Source of the DNA: Elsinoe arachidis
Lineage: Eukaryota; Ascomycota; Dothideomycetes; Myriangiales; Elsinoaceae
Reading direction: 5' to 3'
DNA length: 64,000 bases
NCBI GenBank assembly: GCA_013372555.1
Contig: JAAPAX010000002.1
Location: 2,852,001 to 2,916,000, forward strand
Shown in pieces: positions 32,538-43,643 of the stretch. The first letter of the stretch is position 1. Each line of letters opens with the position of its first letter. The notes under the pieces were generated by a model that was not told where the DNA came from, did no database searches, and worked only from the letters and a program-made list of their open reading frames with translations. The position numbers and the translations under genes are program-made.

Positions 32538-32981
32538 ATGCCGGGCCTAAAGACAATCATAGCGCTCTCCTTCGTACGCTCCCCTCCCCCTCCCCGTCCC
32601 TCCCCCTCCCTTACTCCCAACTAACCCCCACAGGTCCTCGCCATAGGCTTCCTCCTCGTCATCCTCTCCTCGGCCCTCTTCGCCAACTACCTCCCCCTCC
32701 TCGTAGTAGCCACCTACGTACTCGCGCCGATACCGAACTGGATATGCGGACGGGCGGCGAACCCGGATGACTTCATGGAGAGCGGGGGGAGCGGGATCGT
32801 GGAGCTGGGACGGTTCATTACTGGTTTCCTGGTGGTGATGGGGATTGCGTTGCCTGTTGTGTTGGCGCATACGATGATGATTAGGTTTGAGGCCATGGTG
32901 ATGAGTATTATTGGGGGGTTGTTGATTTATGGGACGATAATTAGTTTTACAATGTTTTTTAGGGAGCAGGAGGAGTTTTGA
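32538..32981 (+). CDS. VPS55: Vacuolar protein sorting protein 55 (LEPROT family)
   Basis: Exons 32538-32573 and 32634-32981 (intron 60 bases) give 127 residues with four membrane helices. Family hallmarks are M-x-G-L-K-T-I-I-A-L-S-F, then P-L-L-V-V-A-T-Y-V-L-A-P-I-P-N-W-I and the lumenal loop with E-L-G-R-F-I-T-G. The C-terminus is F-R-E-Q-E-E-F. Vps55 works with Vps68 in late-endosome to vacuole transport; VPS68 lies 5.6 kb away at 38571. Composition switches from C-rich to G-rich at about 32770 inside exon 2. Confidence 0.93.
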
Positions 32982-33182
32982 GAGGGGCACGTGAGGTGGA
33001 GGGGAGGGGGGAGGGAGGAGAGTGCATAGCTAGCGAAGGGGTATTGTATATGATCTGTACTGATGCTTGGTCTTTACAGCGCGCGTGTCATGGAAGAGAT
33101 TATCTCCAGCAAATCCGGAACACCTTGCTTGAAACTGTAACAGAAAGCCTCCTCCTCGTGACCGTCGTGAATATGCTGTACA

Positions 33183-35915
33183 TCATTGCTCGAAACGCCT
33201 CTTCACGCCTTCTGGCGCATTTGAAAAGGCTCGTTCTGCGTCGTGCTGAGCTTGTCTTGCGTCGTCATGACATCCATGCAGTCTGTGCATTGAAGCCAGA
33301 TTCTGACCACTGACGCCCATCCATAATGGACTCCTCATCTGGCGGGCCAGCTGCCATGATGTAGTGGCACTCTTGTTTGCCTGCTCCCCCACGATACCGG
33401 CGAAGAAGCGCACGTTCATAACATTGAGCAGCAGCGTCTTCAGTTGCTGGTTCTTCAATCTTTGAGCGATCTGCAGGGAGTGGTGAAGGAACTCCTTGAG
33501 CTGAATGACAGGCATGGTCGGGTTTGGGGTAGCCTGGAGCATCTTCGCCGCGGCTTGAATAGCCTCGTTGTGGTGCTTGGAACACAGTGGCGAGATCTCC
33601 TGCAGTAATGCTTGACCCTCAGCATTCGTCCCGGCAGATGATTTGAGTATCATAATTCTGTTCATGGTCGCCACTAGACGAGTCTCAAGATCCGCTCCGG
33701 AAATCTTCGTCGTTGGTTGCGCCGGCACACTGAGATCGGCAGAGCTATAACTCGCCAGAGCACTACGAAGGTCGCCGCTGCCCTGCTTGATGACGCCGTT
33801 GAGATATTGAAGGATCTGAGCATGTTGCCCGACGGCCGCAGACGAGAACTTTTCCTGGACTTGTTTGAGCTGAGCGGCACAGAGTGACCAATTCGAACGT
33901 ATAGCATGGGCGATGATCCTGTAGATGTGCAGCGTCAAGTTGATGTTTTCCTCTCGTGCAACGGATTCGACTGCTGATTCGAGCGACTTGCTGCCTTTGC
34001 TTGAGCTGACGTCTCCTACCTTATAGTCAGTACTGATCTGATTCGTGACTTGGTAGAACATACTCTTTGCGTAGCTGATTCCTTCGCTAATGTATTGCTC
34101 AGCCCGACTGTCCATGCAATTCTTCTGCAATTTTGTGACGCCGCACAACAGAAACGCAAGAGTGAAGAGCTCAGTTTGATTCATCCATCGCAGTGAGATC
34201 GAAGCCTTCCCATCTAAAGTTGCCCGCAAGATACCCGATGTGTCTTCCAGAATGGTGCTACTTACGTTAACGGTTGTCGGCAAGTTGAAATTCCCGGTTG
34301 GCCACATCTTCGAATTCGCGCTGACTGCATCGACCAATTCCTGGAGACCGTCGATCTTGCTGTCAAGCTGCTCGAGACTACCGGTGGCCAAGTCGCAGCA
34401 TAGATCTTGAAATATGATCATGCATCGTAGTTGAGGCAGCTTTTGCAGGCTCGGATGCAGCTGGTACGAGCGTGCAGCAGCGATTGCCCGTTGAGCATGT
34501 TCAGTACTTTCTGCTGTTCCGGAGCGAAGGTAGACACATGCCTCGAGCACGTGACCCATGACCAAAACAGGAACATCTTTTCGAGCCTCCGCAACTCGAA
34601 TGAGTTGCCTGAGATTCTGCACTGTCGATTGGGTCTCCGTATTTCGAGAAAGCTGCAAAGCCAGAGAAGCTCGTAGGAGGCGGAACGCATACATCCAGAT
34701 CACGTTCTTGTAAGCGACCACATCTTCCAGTGCGCCGTCGATCACCTTGAATGCAGCTTTCGGTTTGGTCTTGAATTGAGTGCGAGCGAGTAGGTGTTGC
34801 ATGCTGAATTTCTGGTCCAATAGCTTACTCCTGTCACAAGCTGTTATGCCTTGACTGAGCTGAGACTGTGCCATATCGTCGCTGTCGGTCTCCTCAAAGA
34901 GGAGTGTAGCATACTGCAGACGCAGCTTGACAAGCGTCCGGGCATCTCCGACTTTCCACTGCTGGATCGCTGCGTCCAAGCATTGAAGTCCCATGGTCAT
35001 TAGGCTCTGATACTCTTCGTAGCCAGTATCTGATGAGCTTCGAGCGAGAGAGTTGGACATTGATCGAGCAGCTGAGATGTACTGGTCTGCCAGAGACAGC
35101 AGGATCAGTTTTCGGTCGGCTTCCTCATCAGCTGCACCATCAAGGAGTGAGGGTGAAGCCTTTGGCAGTGATTTCGAAGCGCCCGGTAACTTTGCAGTAC
35201 CTTGGGGCTTCGCGGCTGGCTGAGGCTTCTTAGATCCGATCGCATCTGCAAAGGTCGCCGCAGCCGTTTTGTGTTTCACGGGTATCACCACTTGCGGGAC
35301 CTTCATGGGACGTTGATCTGTCTGCGCTTGCTGTGCAGAAGGCGGTCGAACTGTAGCCTTTGGCGTTGATGCGGACACGACAGGTTGGCTCGAGGGCATG
35401 CTGTGCCGTTTCGTTTGCCCGTTGGAAGAGGATACTCGCCGGTCATTAGGTCCACCGAGGGTCCTTGACTGTGAGTGAGCAAAGTTTCCTTGCGACTGTG
35501 ATGTGTGTGTGGGCGGAGTCGAAGCATATGTGGGAGAAGCATTTTGATGCAGTTGCTGCCTTTGGAACTGCTGGCTATGCTGGCGGTTGCCTTGAAACAT
35601 GTGCTGATTGTACTGCATCTGTGATTGTGATGGTGGTGCTGACTGTACATGCTGCAGCTGTGGATGCTGGTAGCCATAGTCGAAACTTGCCTGCGGCACT
35701 TGCTGTCGTGGCGGAAATGGTGGTTGACTTGGATTTTGATAGTTCGGAGCAGGGCTGTAATTGTTCTGCTGACTGTAGTACTGCAACAGCTCCTCCTGCG
35801 GCCTCTGTGGAATCACCACCATAGGTTGTTGTGGTCGCTGGTACTGGTCTTGGTATTGATATCCATACTGGCCCTGCTGCTGCTGCCAGTTCTGGCCATA
35901 GTTCTGGTTGTTCAT
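33183..35915 (-). CDS. MAU2: Cohesin loading factor subunit MAU2/SCC4
   Basis: 910 residues, single exon. The frame runs upstream to 35981 but the first true ATG is at 35915. Residues 1 to about 140 are an extreme Gln/Tyr/Pro-rich disordered region; the rest is an all-helical TPR-like superhelix matching the Scc4/Mau2 cohesin-loader family. Examples are L-I-L-L-S-L-A-D-Q-Y-I-S-A-A, A-I-Q-Q-W-K-V-G-D-A-R-T-L-V-K-L-R-L-Q-Y-A and, at the C-terminus, T-S-W-Q-L-A-R-Q. With Scc2/Mis4 it loads cohesin onto chromatin. The Q-rich start is unusually long and resembles prion-like sequence. Confidence 0.88.
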   Translation of the reverse strand: MNNQNYGQNWQQQQGQYGYQYQDQYQRPQQPMVVIPQRPQEELLQYYSQQNNYSPAPNYQNPSQPPFPPRQQVPQASFDYGYQHPQLQHVQSAPPSQSQMQYNQHMFQGNRQHSQQFQRQQLHQNASPTYASTPPTHTSQSQGNFAHSQSRTLGGPNDRRVSSSNGQTKRHSMPSSQPVVSASTPKATVRPPSAQQAQTDQRPMKVPQVVIPVKHKTAAATFADAIGSKKPQPAAKPQGTAKLPGASKSLPKASPSLLDGAADEEADRKLILLSLADQYISAARSMSNSLARSSSDTGYEEYQSLMTMGLQCLDAAIQQWKVGDARTLVKLRLQYATLLFEETDSDDMAQSQLSQGITACDRSKLLDQKFSMQHLLARTQFKTKPKAAFKVIDGALEDVVAYKNVIWMYAFRLLRASLALQLSRNTETQSTVQNLRQLIRVAEARKDVPVLVMGHVLEACVYLRSGTAESTEHAQRAIAAARSYQLHPSLQKLPQLRCMIIFQDLCCDLATGSLEQLDSKIDGLQELVDAVSANSKMWPTGNFNLPTTVNVSSTILEDTSGILRATLDGKASISLRWMNQTELFTLAFLLCGVTKLQKNCMDSRAEQYISEGISYAKSMFYQVTNQISTDYKVGDVSSSKGSKSLESAVESVAREENINLTLHIYRIIAHAIRSNWSLCAAQLKQVQEKFSSAAVGQHAQILQYLNGVIKQGSGDLRSALASYSSADLSVPAQPTTKISGADLETRLVATMNRIMILKSSAGTNAEGQALLQEISPLCSKHHNEAIQAAAKMLQATPNPTMPVIQLKEFLHHSLQIAQRLKNQQLKTLLLNVMNVRFFAGIVGEQANKSATTSWQLARQMRSPLWMGVSGQNLASMHRLHGCHDDARQAQHDAERAFSNAPEGVKRRFEQ

Positions 35916-36251
35916 GGTGGGAAAGACGTTGATGTCAGCATGCTGAGTGCAGGTGCTCTCGCTGTAGCCTGCTCTGTACACCCATCCTTATTCACAATCG
36001 CGTTGTGTGGGCATTTCTGGCTGTCGTCAAACGGGGAAGTCGCGGTTACCGCGTCAAGATGCGGCTGATCACGCGAGTCATGTCCACGCAGATCGGCAAA
36101 CGTGCACCACAGCATGTGAAGAAAGCCGATCACTCATCTGTGCTTGTCTACAATGGTCGGTGTAAAGTTTGTGGTATCGAGAAGCCCTAGATAGACGTAG
36201 TCAATAACCTTTCGAACTGTCGTCACTTTCTTTCTCCTAAAACCTGTCAAT
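35916..36251. promoter_or_regulatory. Divergent promoter of MAU2 and the alpha/beta hydrolase gene
   Basis: 336 bases between head-to-head ATGs. No specific motif can be named confidently. Confidence 0.4.
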
Positions 36252-37661
36252 ATGGAGTGGCTCGGCCGAGCTCGCACAACGTTCCATCATTGCCCGTCCT
36301 CACTACCACTACATCTCCATGATGGGAAGACAAAGACTCTTGCTGCTCTTGTCGAAGAGACTACGCCACCTTGTCAACTGAATCCCTTGCTATTGAATGG
36401 TCACTTGCAGACTGCCTGGACATCTGTGAACCATTCTGCTCCACGAATAGCATACAAACGGAGACTCTTCGAGGCTGAGGATCCGAGGTTCGCCGGAACT
36501 TTTGCCGTCGACTTTGTGGTAGATGCACATCCCGAACAGCCAGATACTTCTTTGCCACCGGACACGACTTTCTACTCGGACGACGAGTTCAATGCCCTTG
36601 GCGGTGATGATGACAAGCCCCTACTCATCACGTTGCATGGACTAAGTGGCGGATCACACGAGCCTTACCTCCGGTATGTGCTCGCCCCTCTTGTTGGGGA
36701 GGGTGGATGGGAAGCGCTTGTCGTCAATTCAAGAGGCTGTGCAATGTCTAAGATCACGACTGGTATCCTGTACAATGCGAGAGCGACATGGGACGTAAGG
36801 CAGACCGTCAAGTGGGCAAGGAAGAAGTGGCCGAATCGGAAACTGTTTGGTATTGGATACAGTCTGGGCGCCAACATCCTGACGAATGTGAGTCTGCCTA
36901 TCAACGTGATTGGCTCGCGTATCTAATCTTCATGTGCGCAGTATTTGGGCGAAGAAGGAAGTGACTGTGAGCTTGAAGCTGCAGTGATTGTATCTAACCC
37001 GTGGAAGCTTGAAGTCAGCAATATTGCGCTGCAAAGCACATGGATTGGACTCAATGTGTACTCCAAGGCCATGGGGACGAACATGAAGAAACTCTTTGAG
37101 CGGTACGTGTGATAAAATCGGTTGATGAATAGCGCTGATTTAGCCAGACACGTGGACCAGATCGCCAAGAATGGCGATATCGATGTTGAAGCCGTGAGGC
37201 GAATCAATTACCTCCACGAGTTTGATCGTTGTATTCAGTGTCCGACTTGGGGCTATCCGACCGAAGGAGCATACTACCGCGACGCATCGTCTGTGGACTC
37301 GATATTTGACATTCGTGTCCCATGCTTGGTGATCCATGCTGAGGATGATCCTATCGCCCCCAAGCAGTCTGTGCCGTACGAGGAAGTCCACCATACGCCT
37401 TGGCTGGTGATTTGCTCCACATCTCTGGGTGGCCATCTGGCATGGTATGAGGCTGGTGGGGGAAGATGGCATGCGAAGCCTGCAGCCGCCTTTCTTGACA
37501 GAATGGCCAAGGATGTCGATACCCGGGCCACAAAGGCCAGTGGTCAGTCGACTGCGAACGGCCATGTATCGAAGTCTTCGCACAAGAGCCCATTCGTCTT
37601 CGAGCCGATGCGACGTAAGTTGATTCTTGCCGATAATGAGGACAAGATCAACCCTCTCTGA
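36252..37661 (+). CDS. Alpha/beta hydrolase of the ABHD1/3 - Eht1/Eeb1 type
   Basis: Exons 36252-36887, 36942-37102 and 37148-37661 (introns 54 and 45 bases) give 436 residues. Family features are N-P-L-L-L-N-G-H-L-Q-T near the start, L-I-T-L-H-G-L-S-G-G (oxyanion region), N-S-R-G-C and the nucleophile elbow G-I-G-Y-S-L-G-A-N. The acid lies in H-A-E-D-D-P-I and the catalytic His in G-G-H-L-A-W. Yeast homologues make medium-chain fatty-acid ethyl esters and act as esterases. Substrate here is inferred from family only. Confidence 0.9.
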
Positions 37662-37724
37662 GCCACCCAGGCCTTTTAGATGAAAGATAGACCGATAGAC
37701 ATAGACCAATGCCACGAGCTGTTT

Positions 37725-38276
37725 TCAGCCGAACGACACCCTCTTCTTGGACTTCTTCGACACATCCTCCACCACCGCCTTCTCGTCGGCGGCTGATCGC
37801 CTTCGCTTCTTATCCTTCTGGCCTTTCCGCACCTCGTTCTTTACCTCCTCAAGCTTCTGCCGTCTTCCCTCTTCCCTCTTCTCAGCCTCTTGCCTCTTCG
37901 CTTCCCTGATCTCCTCCAGGTGCCGCGCCTTCATCATCTTGCTCTCAAGATCACCTTCCTTCTCCGCTTGAACCATGGACAGAATGGCCATCATACCCTC
38001 CTTGTCGTCCACAAATGTCTTGCCCTTCTTCATACCCTTTTGCTTGACAACGCCAGCAGGTCGAATACCATTGAGCGAGGGAATGTTGAGCTCCTTATCA
38101 GTGTAGACTCGCTTCTTCTTCTTCTCCGGCTTGTGAGATACAGGCTTCGTTTTCTGCGCCGTCGTCTTGATGGGAACGGACTTTTTCGGTTTTGCACTCG
38201 ACTTTTGCTTCATGACCTTGCTGCTCGACTTTGGCTTGCCCTTTGCCGGGGCCGACTTGCCTTTTACCGGCGCCAT
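37725..38276 (-). CDS. LOC1: LOC1-like 60S ribosome assembly/export protein
   Basis: 183 residues, single exon, extremely Lys-rich. The N-terminal 55 residues are K/S/P repeats. A short conserved core reads K-K-K-R-V-Y-T-D-K-E-L-N-I-P-x-L-N. A long charged helix with coiled-coil potential follows (L-E-E-I-R-E-A-K-R-Q-E-A-E-K-R-E-E). This is the arrangement of Loc1, a nucleolar factor for 60S biogenesis and mRNA localisation in yeast. It diverges from VPS68 by 294 bases. Confidence 0.75.
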   Translation of the reverse strand: MAPVKGKSAPAKGKPKSSSKVMKQKSSAKPKKSVPIKTTAQKTKPVSHKPEKKKKRVYTDKELNIPSLNGIRPAGVVKQKGMKKGKTFVDDKEGMMAILSMVQAEKEGDLESKMMKARHLEEIREAKRQEAEKREEGRRQKLEEVKNEVRKGQKDKKRRRSAADEKAVVEDVSKKSKKRVSFG

Positions 38277-38570
38277 TTCTTATGTATATTGTGGCGGACT
38301 GATTGCGACAGAAAGCGAAGAACCATCTCCCACCTCGAACATTTTCCAAACCCCGCCAAGATTTCACGTCCTCGCGAGTCATGCACCATCGGCATCAGCC
38401 CTGCTCTGCTCCGACAACGACGACAGCCAAACAAGCCAGCCATCTCGAGCTTCAAACGTCTTGCGCCAGCTACAAGAACACCCACGCGCCGCGCTCTACA
38501 ACCTCAAACCACCGTCTCACCTCTACCCACACACAACATCTCCTCATAACCACCACACCCCACCACCACA

Positions 38571-39154
38571 ATGTCCTCCAACCGCCTCTTCCGCTTCCCC
38601 AAACCCGCCTGGCTCAACAGCGCCCTCACCCGCACAGCAGGCGTCTACATCTCCGGCGGCCTGGTACGTTCCCTCCCCTCCCTCCTCCCCCTCCCCCTCC
38701 AGTCCCCCACTAACCTCCCTCCTCACAGTTCGCCATCGCCCTCTTCACCCTCATCGACGCCGCCTCCTTCTCCAAATCCCCCCTCAACGGCTCCGACTTC
38801 AGCGTCAGCTTCATCGACTGGGTGCCCGGCATCTTCTCCGCGCTGGGGATGCTGATCATCAACAGCATCGACAAGACGAGATTGGCGTCGGATAATAGTT
38901 TCAGTTACAGCGGGGATGGCGTGGCGTGGAAGGCGAGGGTGGTGTTGTTTATGGGGTTTGCGGCGCTGGCGGGGGGGCTGGCGGGAGGGGTTTGTGTCAT
39001 GGTGTTGAAGTATTTGGTGCCCGGGGCCGAGTGGCCGGCGTTGTGGATGGGGGTGGCGAATGTGGTGGCTAATGCTTTGGTGAGCTTGAGTTCGGTGGTG
39101 TTGTGGGTGAGTCAGAATATGGAGGATGAGTATAGTTATAATTTGCAACTGTGA
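38571..39154 (+). CDS. VPS68: Vacuolar protein sorting protein 68 (UPF0220/TMEM50 family)
   Basis: Exons 38571-38663 and 38729-39154 (intron 65 bases) give 172 residues with four membrane helices. Motifs include R-T-A-G-V-Y-I-S-G-G-L-F-A-I-A, I-D-W-V-P-G-I-F-S-A-L-G-M-L-I-I-N and G-V-A-W-K-A-R-V-V-L-F. The C-terminal part reads W-M-G-V-A-N-V-V-A-N-A-L. Partner of Vps55 in an endosomal complex. The start context ccaccacaATG is strong. A sharp C-rich to G-rich switch lies near 38840. Confidence 0.93.
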
Positions 39155-39328
39155 GGGGGGCGGAGTCGGGAGGCGGAGAGGTTGGAGGTGGAAGGGGAGA
39201 AGGGATGGGAGTGGGAGGCATGGTAGGATGGGATGGTGGAGACATAGCGATGTTTATAGCGTTGGTTCATTCATGTCATGATACTGTACATGGCTTCTTG
39301 TCTTACAGATGCCTAAAGATGGACACAG

Positions 39329-40722
39329 CTACAATAGTCCTACACGTCGTGCGCACCAGCCAAAAGTCATGCCAAACGCCGTAGCTCCGCTGAAAGCAAT
39401 GACGCTGCCATACCCACTACCCCAAGCATAATCGAGACCCTTCCATTTGTCGCCTTTGACCAACGCCCCAGACAATGGTCCAGACAAGACGCTTCCTATG
39501 CCTCTGCTCAGACTGAGCAAGCTAATGATCATTCCCGTCTCGGTGCCCGGCCATCTCTCCTTCAGCAGAACAGTACAGCCAGTCCAAGTCGCGGCAGATC
39601 CTCCGGCGAAGATACCATACAGGATAGCAAAGATGTACAAAACCGGTAGATAGACAGCAAAGGACCAGAATAGAAAGATTGACGCAACGGTTCCGATAGC
39701 GCAAATAGCCATGTTCGAAGTCACGATGAGGCGATCGGATAGATAGCCAATCGTCACCATGCCAACAGCAGTGCTCCCGTTCACAACACTGACAGCGATG
39801 GTGCCAGATAAGAGAGGCAAGCCGACGGATCGAGCAAAGGCAGGCATGTACAATGTAGGCAGGAAATAGCCTAGACTATGCACCGCTGACCCAATGAAGA
39901 AGACCCAGAAGGTGACGCCTTTGAGGAAGCCGAGCTGGATGACTTGAGGACCAGTGCAAGTGTGGCGATACGGTAGACGGCCTTTGAGGAGGTAGATCGC
40001 CGGAGTGGCTATAGAGAACACGACGATGGCCCATATTCGCAAGGCTGTACGGAAGCCGTAGCTGAGAAGAATGCGTTGCATGATGAGTGGTAGGGCGAAG
40101 CCGGAGAGGCCAGTAGAGGCCCAGAGAATGCCGTAAGCCAGTCCCTTGCGGGCGATAAACCACTCGTCGAGGTAGATAAAGGCCGGGAAGTAGGTCAATG
40201 AGCCGCCCAGACCGTAGAGGATGCCTTGAGTAGCTAGAAGATGCGTTGGCGTCTGCGCGAAGCTGCCTGCGACCATGGCGATGACCATGGCTGCGCACCC
40301 GAGGGTCATGACTGGCTTGCGGAAAGGAGGGTAGCGGCGCAAGAGGATGTAGACGAAAGGAGCGAGGAAGTATAGCATTCCGGTTGAGGTGGTCCCGATG
40401 GAGGCTATGAGTGATAGGTCGTTTGGGAAGTGCTGGGTGTAGTACTCGTTGAAGACACTGTATGAGAAGGGAAAGCCTAAGAGATTCAGCAAATGGTTGT
40501 GACTGGAGGCTGGCAAAGCATACCCCAAACAATGGCCTCCAACAAGAAGCTGGCAGCGAGAACAGTCCAGGCGCCTTTCCCTCTGTCGGGAGGTGGCAAT
40601 GTAAACACCCGGTTCTCTTCGATGTCATGCCGTGACTGGGGATCGTCCTCTTCGCTGCGATCCGAGAGTGGAAAGTCCTCATTTGAATGGGTAGCTGCTA
40701 CAATCGGCGCAGTATCGTTCAT
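39329..40722 (-). CDS. MFS transporter, monocarboxylate-porter-like
   Basis: Exon 1 is 40524-40722 and exon 2 is 39329-40476, with a 47-base intron (GTATGC...TCTTAG) that restores L-L-E-A-I-V-W-G-F-P-F-S-Y-S-V-F. The product has 448 residues: an acidic cytosolic N-terminus of about 50 residues, then about 12 membrane helices. Motifs include G-I-L-Y-G-L-G-G-S-L-T-Y-F-P, E-W-F-I-A-R-K-G-L-A-Y-G-I-L-W-A-S-T-G-L-S-G and G-Y-L-S-D-R-L. This matches the fungal MCT-like (MCH) branch of the major facilitator superfamily. Substrate unknown. Confidence 0.87.
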
Positions 40723-42203
40723 GTGAGCTCACCAGCTCGCTAGCGGTATAGAGTTGACTTGCAACGCGAAAGATACTAGATATAGAGATCTCGCCCTCAT
40801 GATCATGAATAGCGTAATACTAACCTGATGTGGCCCAGAAATCCGAGGACGACTCGGATGTATGGGGATAGCAGTGCTAGGCAGGGCATGACAATCATGA
40901 CGATGGGTTTTCACTTGTCGATATGATTCTGATGGGGAATGCGTGCTGTTCTCGACATTTGCGATGTAAAAGCTGATGTCGTTGCGTCGAAAGTTATGTT
41001 CCAACACCTGTCAAGCAGGGATTCTGCTAATGGCAGAAAGTCAGGGCTGGGGCCGGCGGTATCATCCTTGTCCGCGCGTATCCTGGCAAGACATGTCAGG
41101 TAGACTGAGGCATGAGCATTGATAAGTCTGATGTTGCTTCGAGACGGATTGATTCATGTCGTGTTGCATGCCTCGGTGCCTGGTGAATCTGTGCCGTCTC
41201 TGGGCTCAACTTGGCGCAAACAACGTTGCGGCCCCCTTGTGTGGTCTTCATTTGCCGCCCATCTTTGGATCGCTTGTGAACGAGGGAGTACCTGCGTCTT
41301 ATCTGCAGAAAAAAGGCCGTGAGGATAAGGAGCAAGTGTTTGATTGCGATGTACGAGCAGGGCCCAAGCCACAGTCCGGATGGAGACGCAGAATCGTGGT
41401 TGGTTCAATTAATTTGGCAGTGGCCGCAGAGGCAGAGTTCGGAAGGCGGCGGCGGCGGGGGATCTTCGTTTTAACGAAAGCTGTGGTCCTCATCGATTGG
41501 TTGTGGCTTCTCCGTTGACTTGCATTCTCAGTCTTGAACGAGCGGATCAGAGATGGTTTCACGGCATCCAACCGTGTGTCTTTCCTTGTCCATCGTGCAG
41601 TAGCAGCAGCAGTAGCAGCAGTGGCAGCGGCTGGGCAAGCACCGCATCTGTAGCTTCCAAGTTCCAACCTTGAAAGTGCCATTCGTGGTCCATGCCTCGA
41701 GAGAGATTTGACAGTGTTTCCCTTGCCGCCTCCAGTCTCCCATACACTGCATCATCATAATCAACCATCATCACCACTCGGCATCAAGGTTATTGCGGAT
41801 TCTCATCCTCCACATTGATACGTCATCTCTTACAAAACGCAATCCAGATCTCGCTGTCTCAGTGGCGGCCAGACGGGTTCGGATAGTCGGCCGGTGCATT
41901 CGTCTGCGTTTTCACGATTTTCCCTCCAAGCCGCGTAACCCGCACTCGTGGCTTGTCTGACGTCTATACTCTCTGGGCCTGCCACACCCAAGAAACCCTG
42001 CACGTACCCTGGCACTATCCACAACTGCCTGTGCACCGCTTGCATACGCCTCCTGTTATCTATCCCGTCTTGACCTGCGCTTCTTGTTTCTCACTCTTCG
42101 GTCAAGCATTTCTGGAGTCGGGCATACATCTGGTATTTAACCTGTAATTAATAATTCCTGGACCCTACTTGGCCCTTTGACGACTTTGCTGTCGCCATTC
42201 ACA
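40723..42203. other. 1.5-kb divergent intergenic region with microsatellites
   Basis: Between the MFS transporter (minus) and the protease gene (plus). It contains a GCA/GTA trinucleotide run at 41597-41630 and a GGC run at 41446-41460. Short frames on both strands have no domain. It probably carries both promoters. Confidence 0.5.
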
Positions 42204-43643
42204 ATGCGGAGCTTCGGACTGCTTGCCCTGGCTTCGGGCCTAATCCCTTCCACATCAGCTGTTGCCCTGCAAGAACGGAGTGATGCCTTGCCAAAGGTGT
42301 TTCACGCTTCGATCGAGAGACGACATGTATCAAACCCTCTGCAACGGGACAGATTACGGCGGAGGCAATCAAAGGTCATCGAACAGGTCCTGGACAACGA
42401 GGAGACTCTCTACTACGCAAATGCATCGTTGGGGACGCCAGCGCAGTCAGTACGACTTCATCTTGACACTGGTTCTAGCGACATGTGGGTCAACACACCG
42501 AACTCGGAGATCTGCACATATCAAGGCCAAGGCTTGTGCGACTTTGCAGGAACCTACAGCCCGAATTCATCCTCGAGCTACAGATATCTCAACAGTGCCT
42601 TTACGATCCAGTATGCAGATGGCTCTGGAGCTAGTGGCGACTATGTCACGGACACTTTTGAGATCGGTGGCGCCACTCTACAAAACCAACAATTCGCCGT
42701 AGGCTACCGGTCTAATTCACAGGAGGGCATTCTCGGCATTGGCTACACCACGAACGAAGCAATCCTCTCCGTTCGAGGCGGCCGGTCCTACCCCAACGTG
42801 CCTCAGAAGATGCTCGACCAAGGTCTAATCAACACCAACGCCTACAGCCTCTGGCTCAACGACCTTGACGCTTCGACTGGCGAGATCCTCTTCGGCGGCG
42901 TCAACACCGAAAAGTTCGTCGGCAACCTCTCCACCCTCCCCGTCATCCAGTCCAACGGCCGCTACACAGCCTTCTACATCGCCCTCACCGGTCTCGGCGC
43001 CGACGGTCAAGCAGGCAGCATCAACAGCTCCTTCAGCACCGCCGTGCTCCTCGACTCCGGCTCCTCCCTCTCCTACCTCCCGGACAACCTCGCCAACGCC
43101 GTCTTCTCCGAATTCGGCGTCACCTACGACACACAACAAGGCGCCGCCTTCATCGACTGCTCGCGCGCCAACGAGGGCAAATCCCTCCTCTTCACCTTCT
43201 CCGAACCCACCATCTCCGTCGATATCTCCGAGCTCATCATCACCGTCGGCGTCCGTCGCAACGGCGACGAGATCTGCATCCTCGGCATCGCGCCGACGGG
43301 CGGCTCTACGCCTGTGCTGGGAGACACGTTCCTTCGCTCGGCGTATGTCGTGTACGATATCTCCGGGAACCAGATTGCTCTGGCCCAGACGAATTTCAAC
43401 TCCACTACTGATCGGATACTGGAGATCTCGAATGCTACGGGGACGCAGTCGGGGATCCCGGACGCGACGGGCGTAGCGAACGCTGTGACGTCGGTAGCGA
43501 ATGCACCGAATGGTGGTGGTGCGAGGAATGGTCTTGGGACAGTGAGCAGTGTAGCTGCTGCGCCGACGAAGCCGCCTAGGGCATTCATGCCGGGTGTAGG
43601 CGTCGCGGCGGCGGCAGCCGGAGTGGCGATGTTTGCGCTCTAG
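42204..43643 (+). CDS. GPI-anchored aspartyl protease (yapsin-like)
   Basis: 479 residues, no intron. Signal peptide about 1-20 (ends S-T-S-A-V-A). A propeptide carries R-R-H and R-R-R-Q processing sites. The pepsin fold has both catalytic aspartates: D-T-G-S (Asp88) and D-S-G-S (Asp284). An insertion with cysteines follows the first (S-E-I-C-T-Y-Q-G-Q-G-L-C-D-F), as in yapsins. The C-terminus is a Gly/Ala/Thr linker and a hydrophobic tail ending in Leu, typical of a GPI signal. The expected role is shedding or processing of proteins at the cell wall. I chose the ATG at 42204 because the frame's nine extra upstream codons contain no ATG. Confidence 0.92.
   Translation: MRSFGLLALASGLIPSTSAVALQERSDALPKVFHASIERRHVSNPLQRDRLRRRQSKVIEQVLDNEETLYYANASLGTPAQSVRLHLDTGSSDMWVNTPNSEICTYQGQGLCDFAGTYSPNSSSSYRYLNSAFTIQYADGSGASGDYVTDTFEIGGATLQNQQFAVGYRSNSQEGILGIGYTTNEAILSVRGGRSYPNVPQKMLDQGLINTNAYSLWLNDLDASTGEILFGGVNTEKFVGNLSTLPVIQSNGRYTAFYIALTGLGADGQAGSINSSFSTAVLLDSGSSLSYLPDNLANAVFSEFGVTYDTQQGAAFIDCSRANEGKSLLFTFSEPTISVDISELIITVGVRRNGDEICILGIAPTGGSTPVLGDTFLRSAYVVYDISGNQIALAQTNFNSTTDRILEISNATGTQSGIPDATGVANAVTSVANAPNGGGARNGLGTVSSVAAAPTKPPRAFMPGVGVAAAAAGVAMFAL

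Noticed and set aside
35916..35981. N-terminal extension of MAU2 upstream of 35915
   Set aside because: The open frame has no ATG before 35915; the apparent start is a GTG codon.
42177..42203. Earlier start for the aspartyl protease
   Set aside because: Begins with TTG and would place nine residues before a good signal peptide; the ATG at 42204 is preferred.
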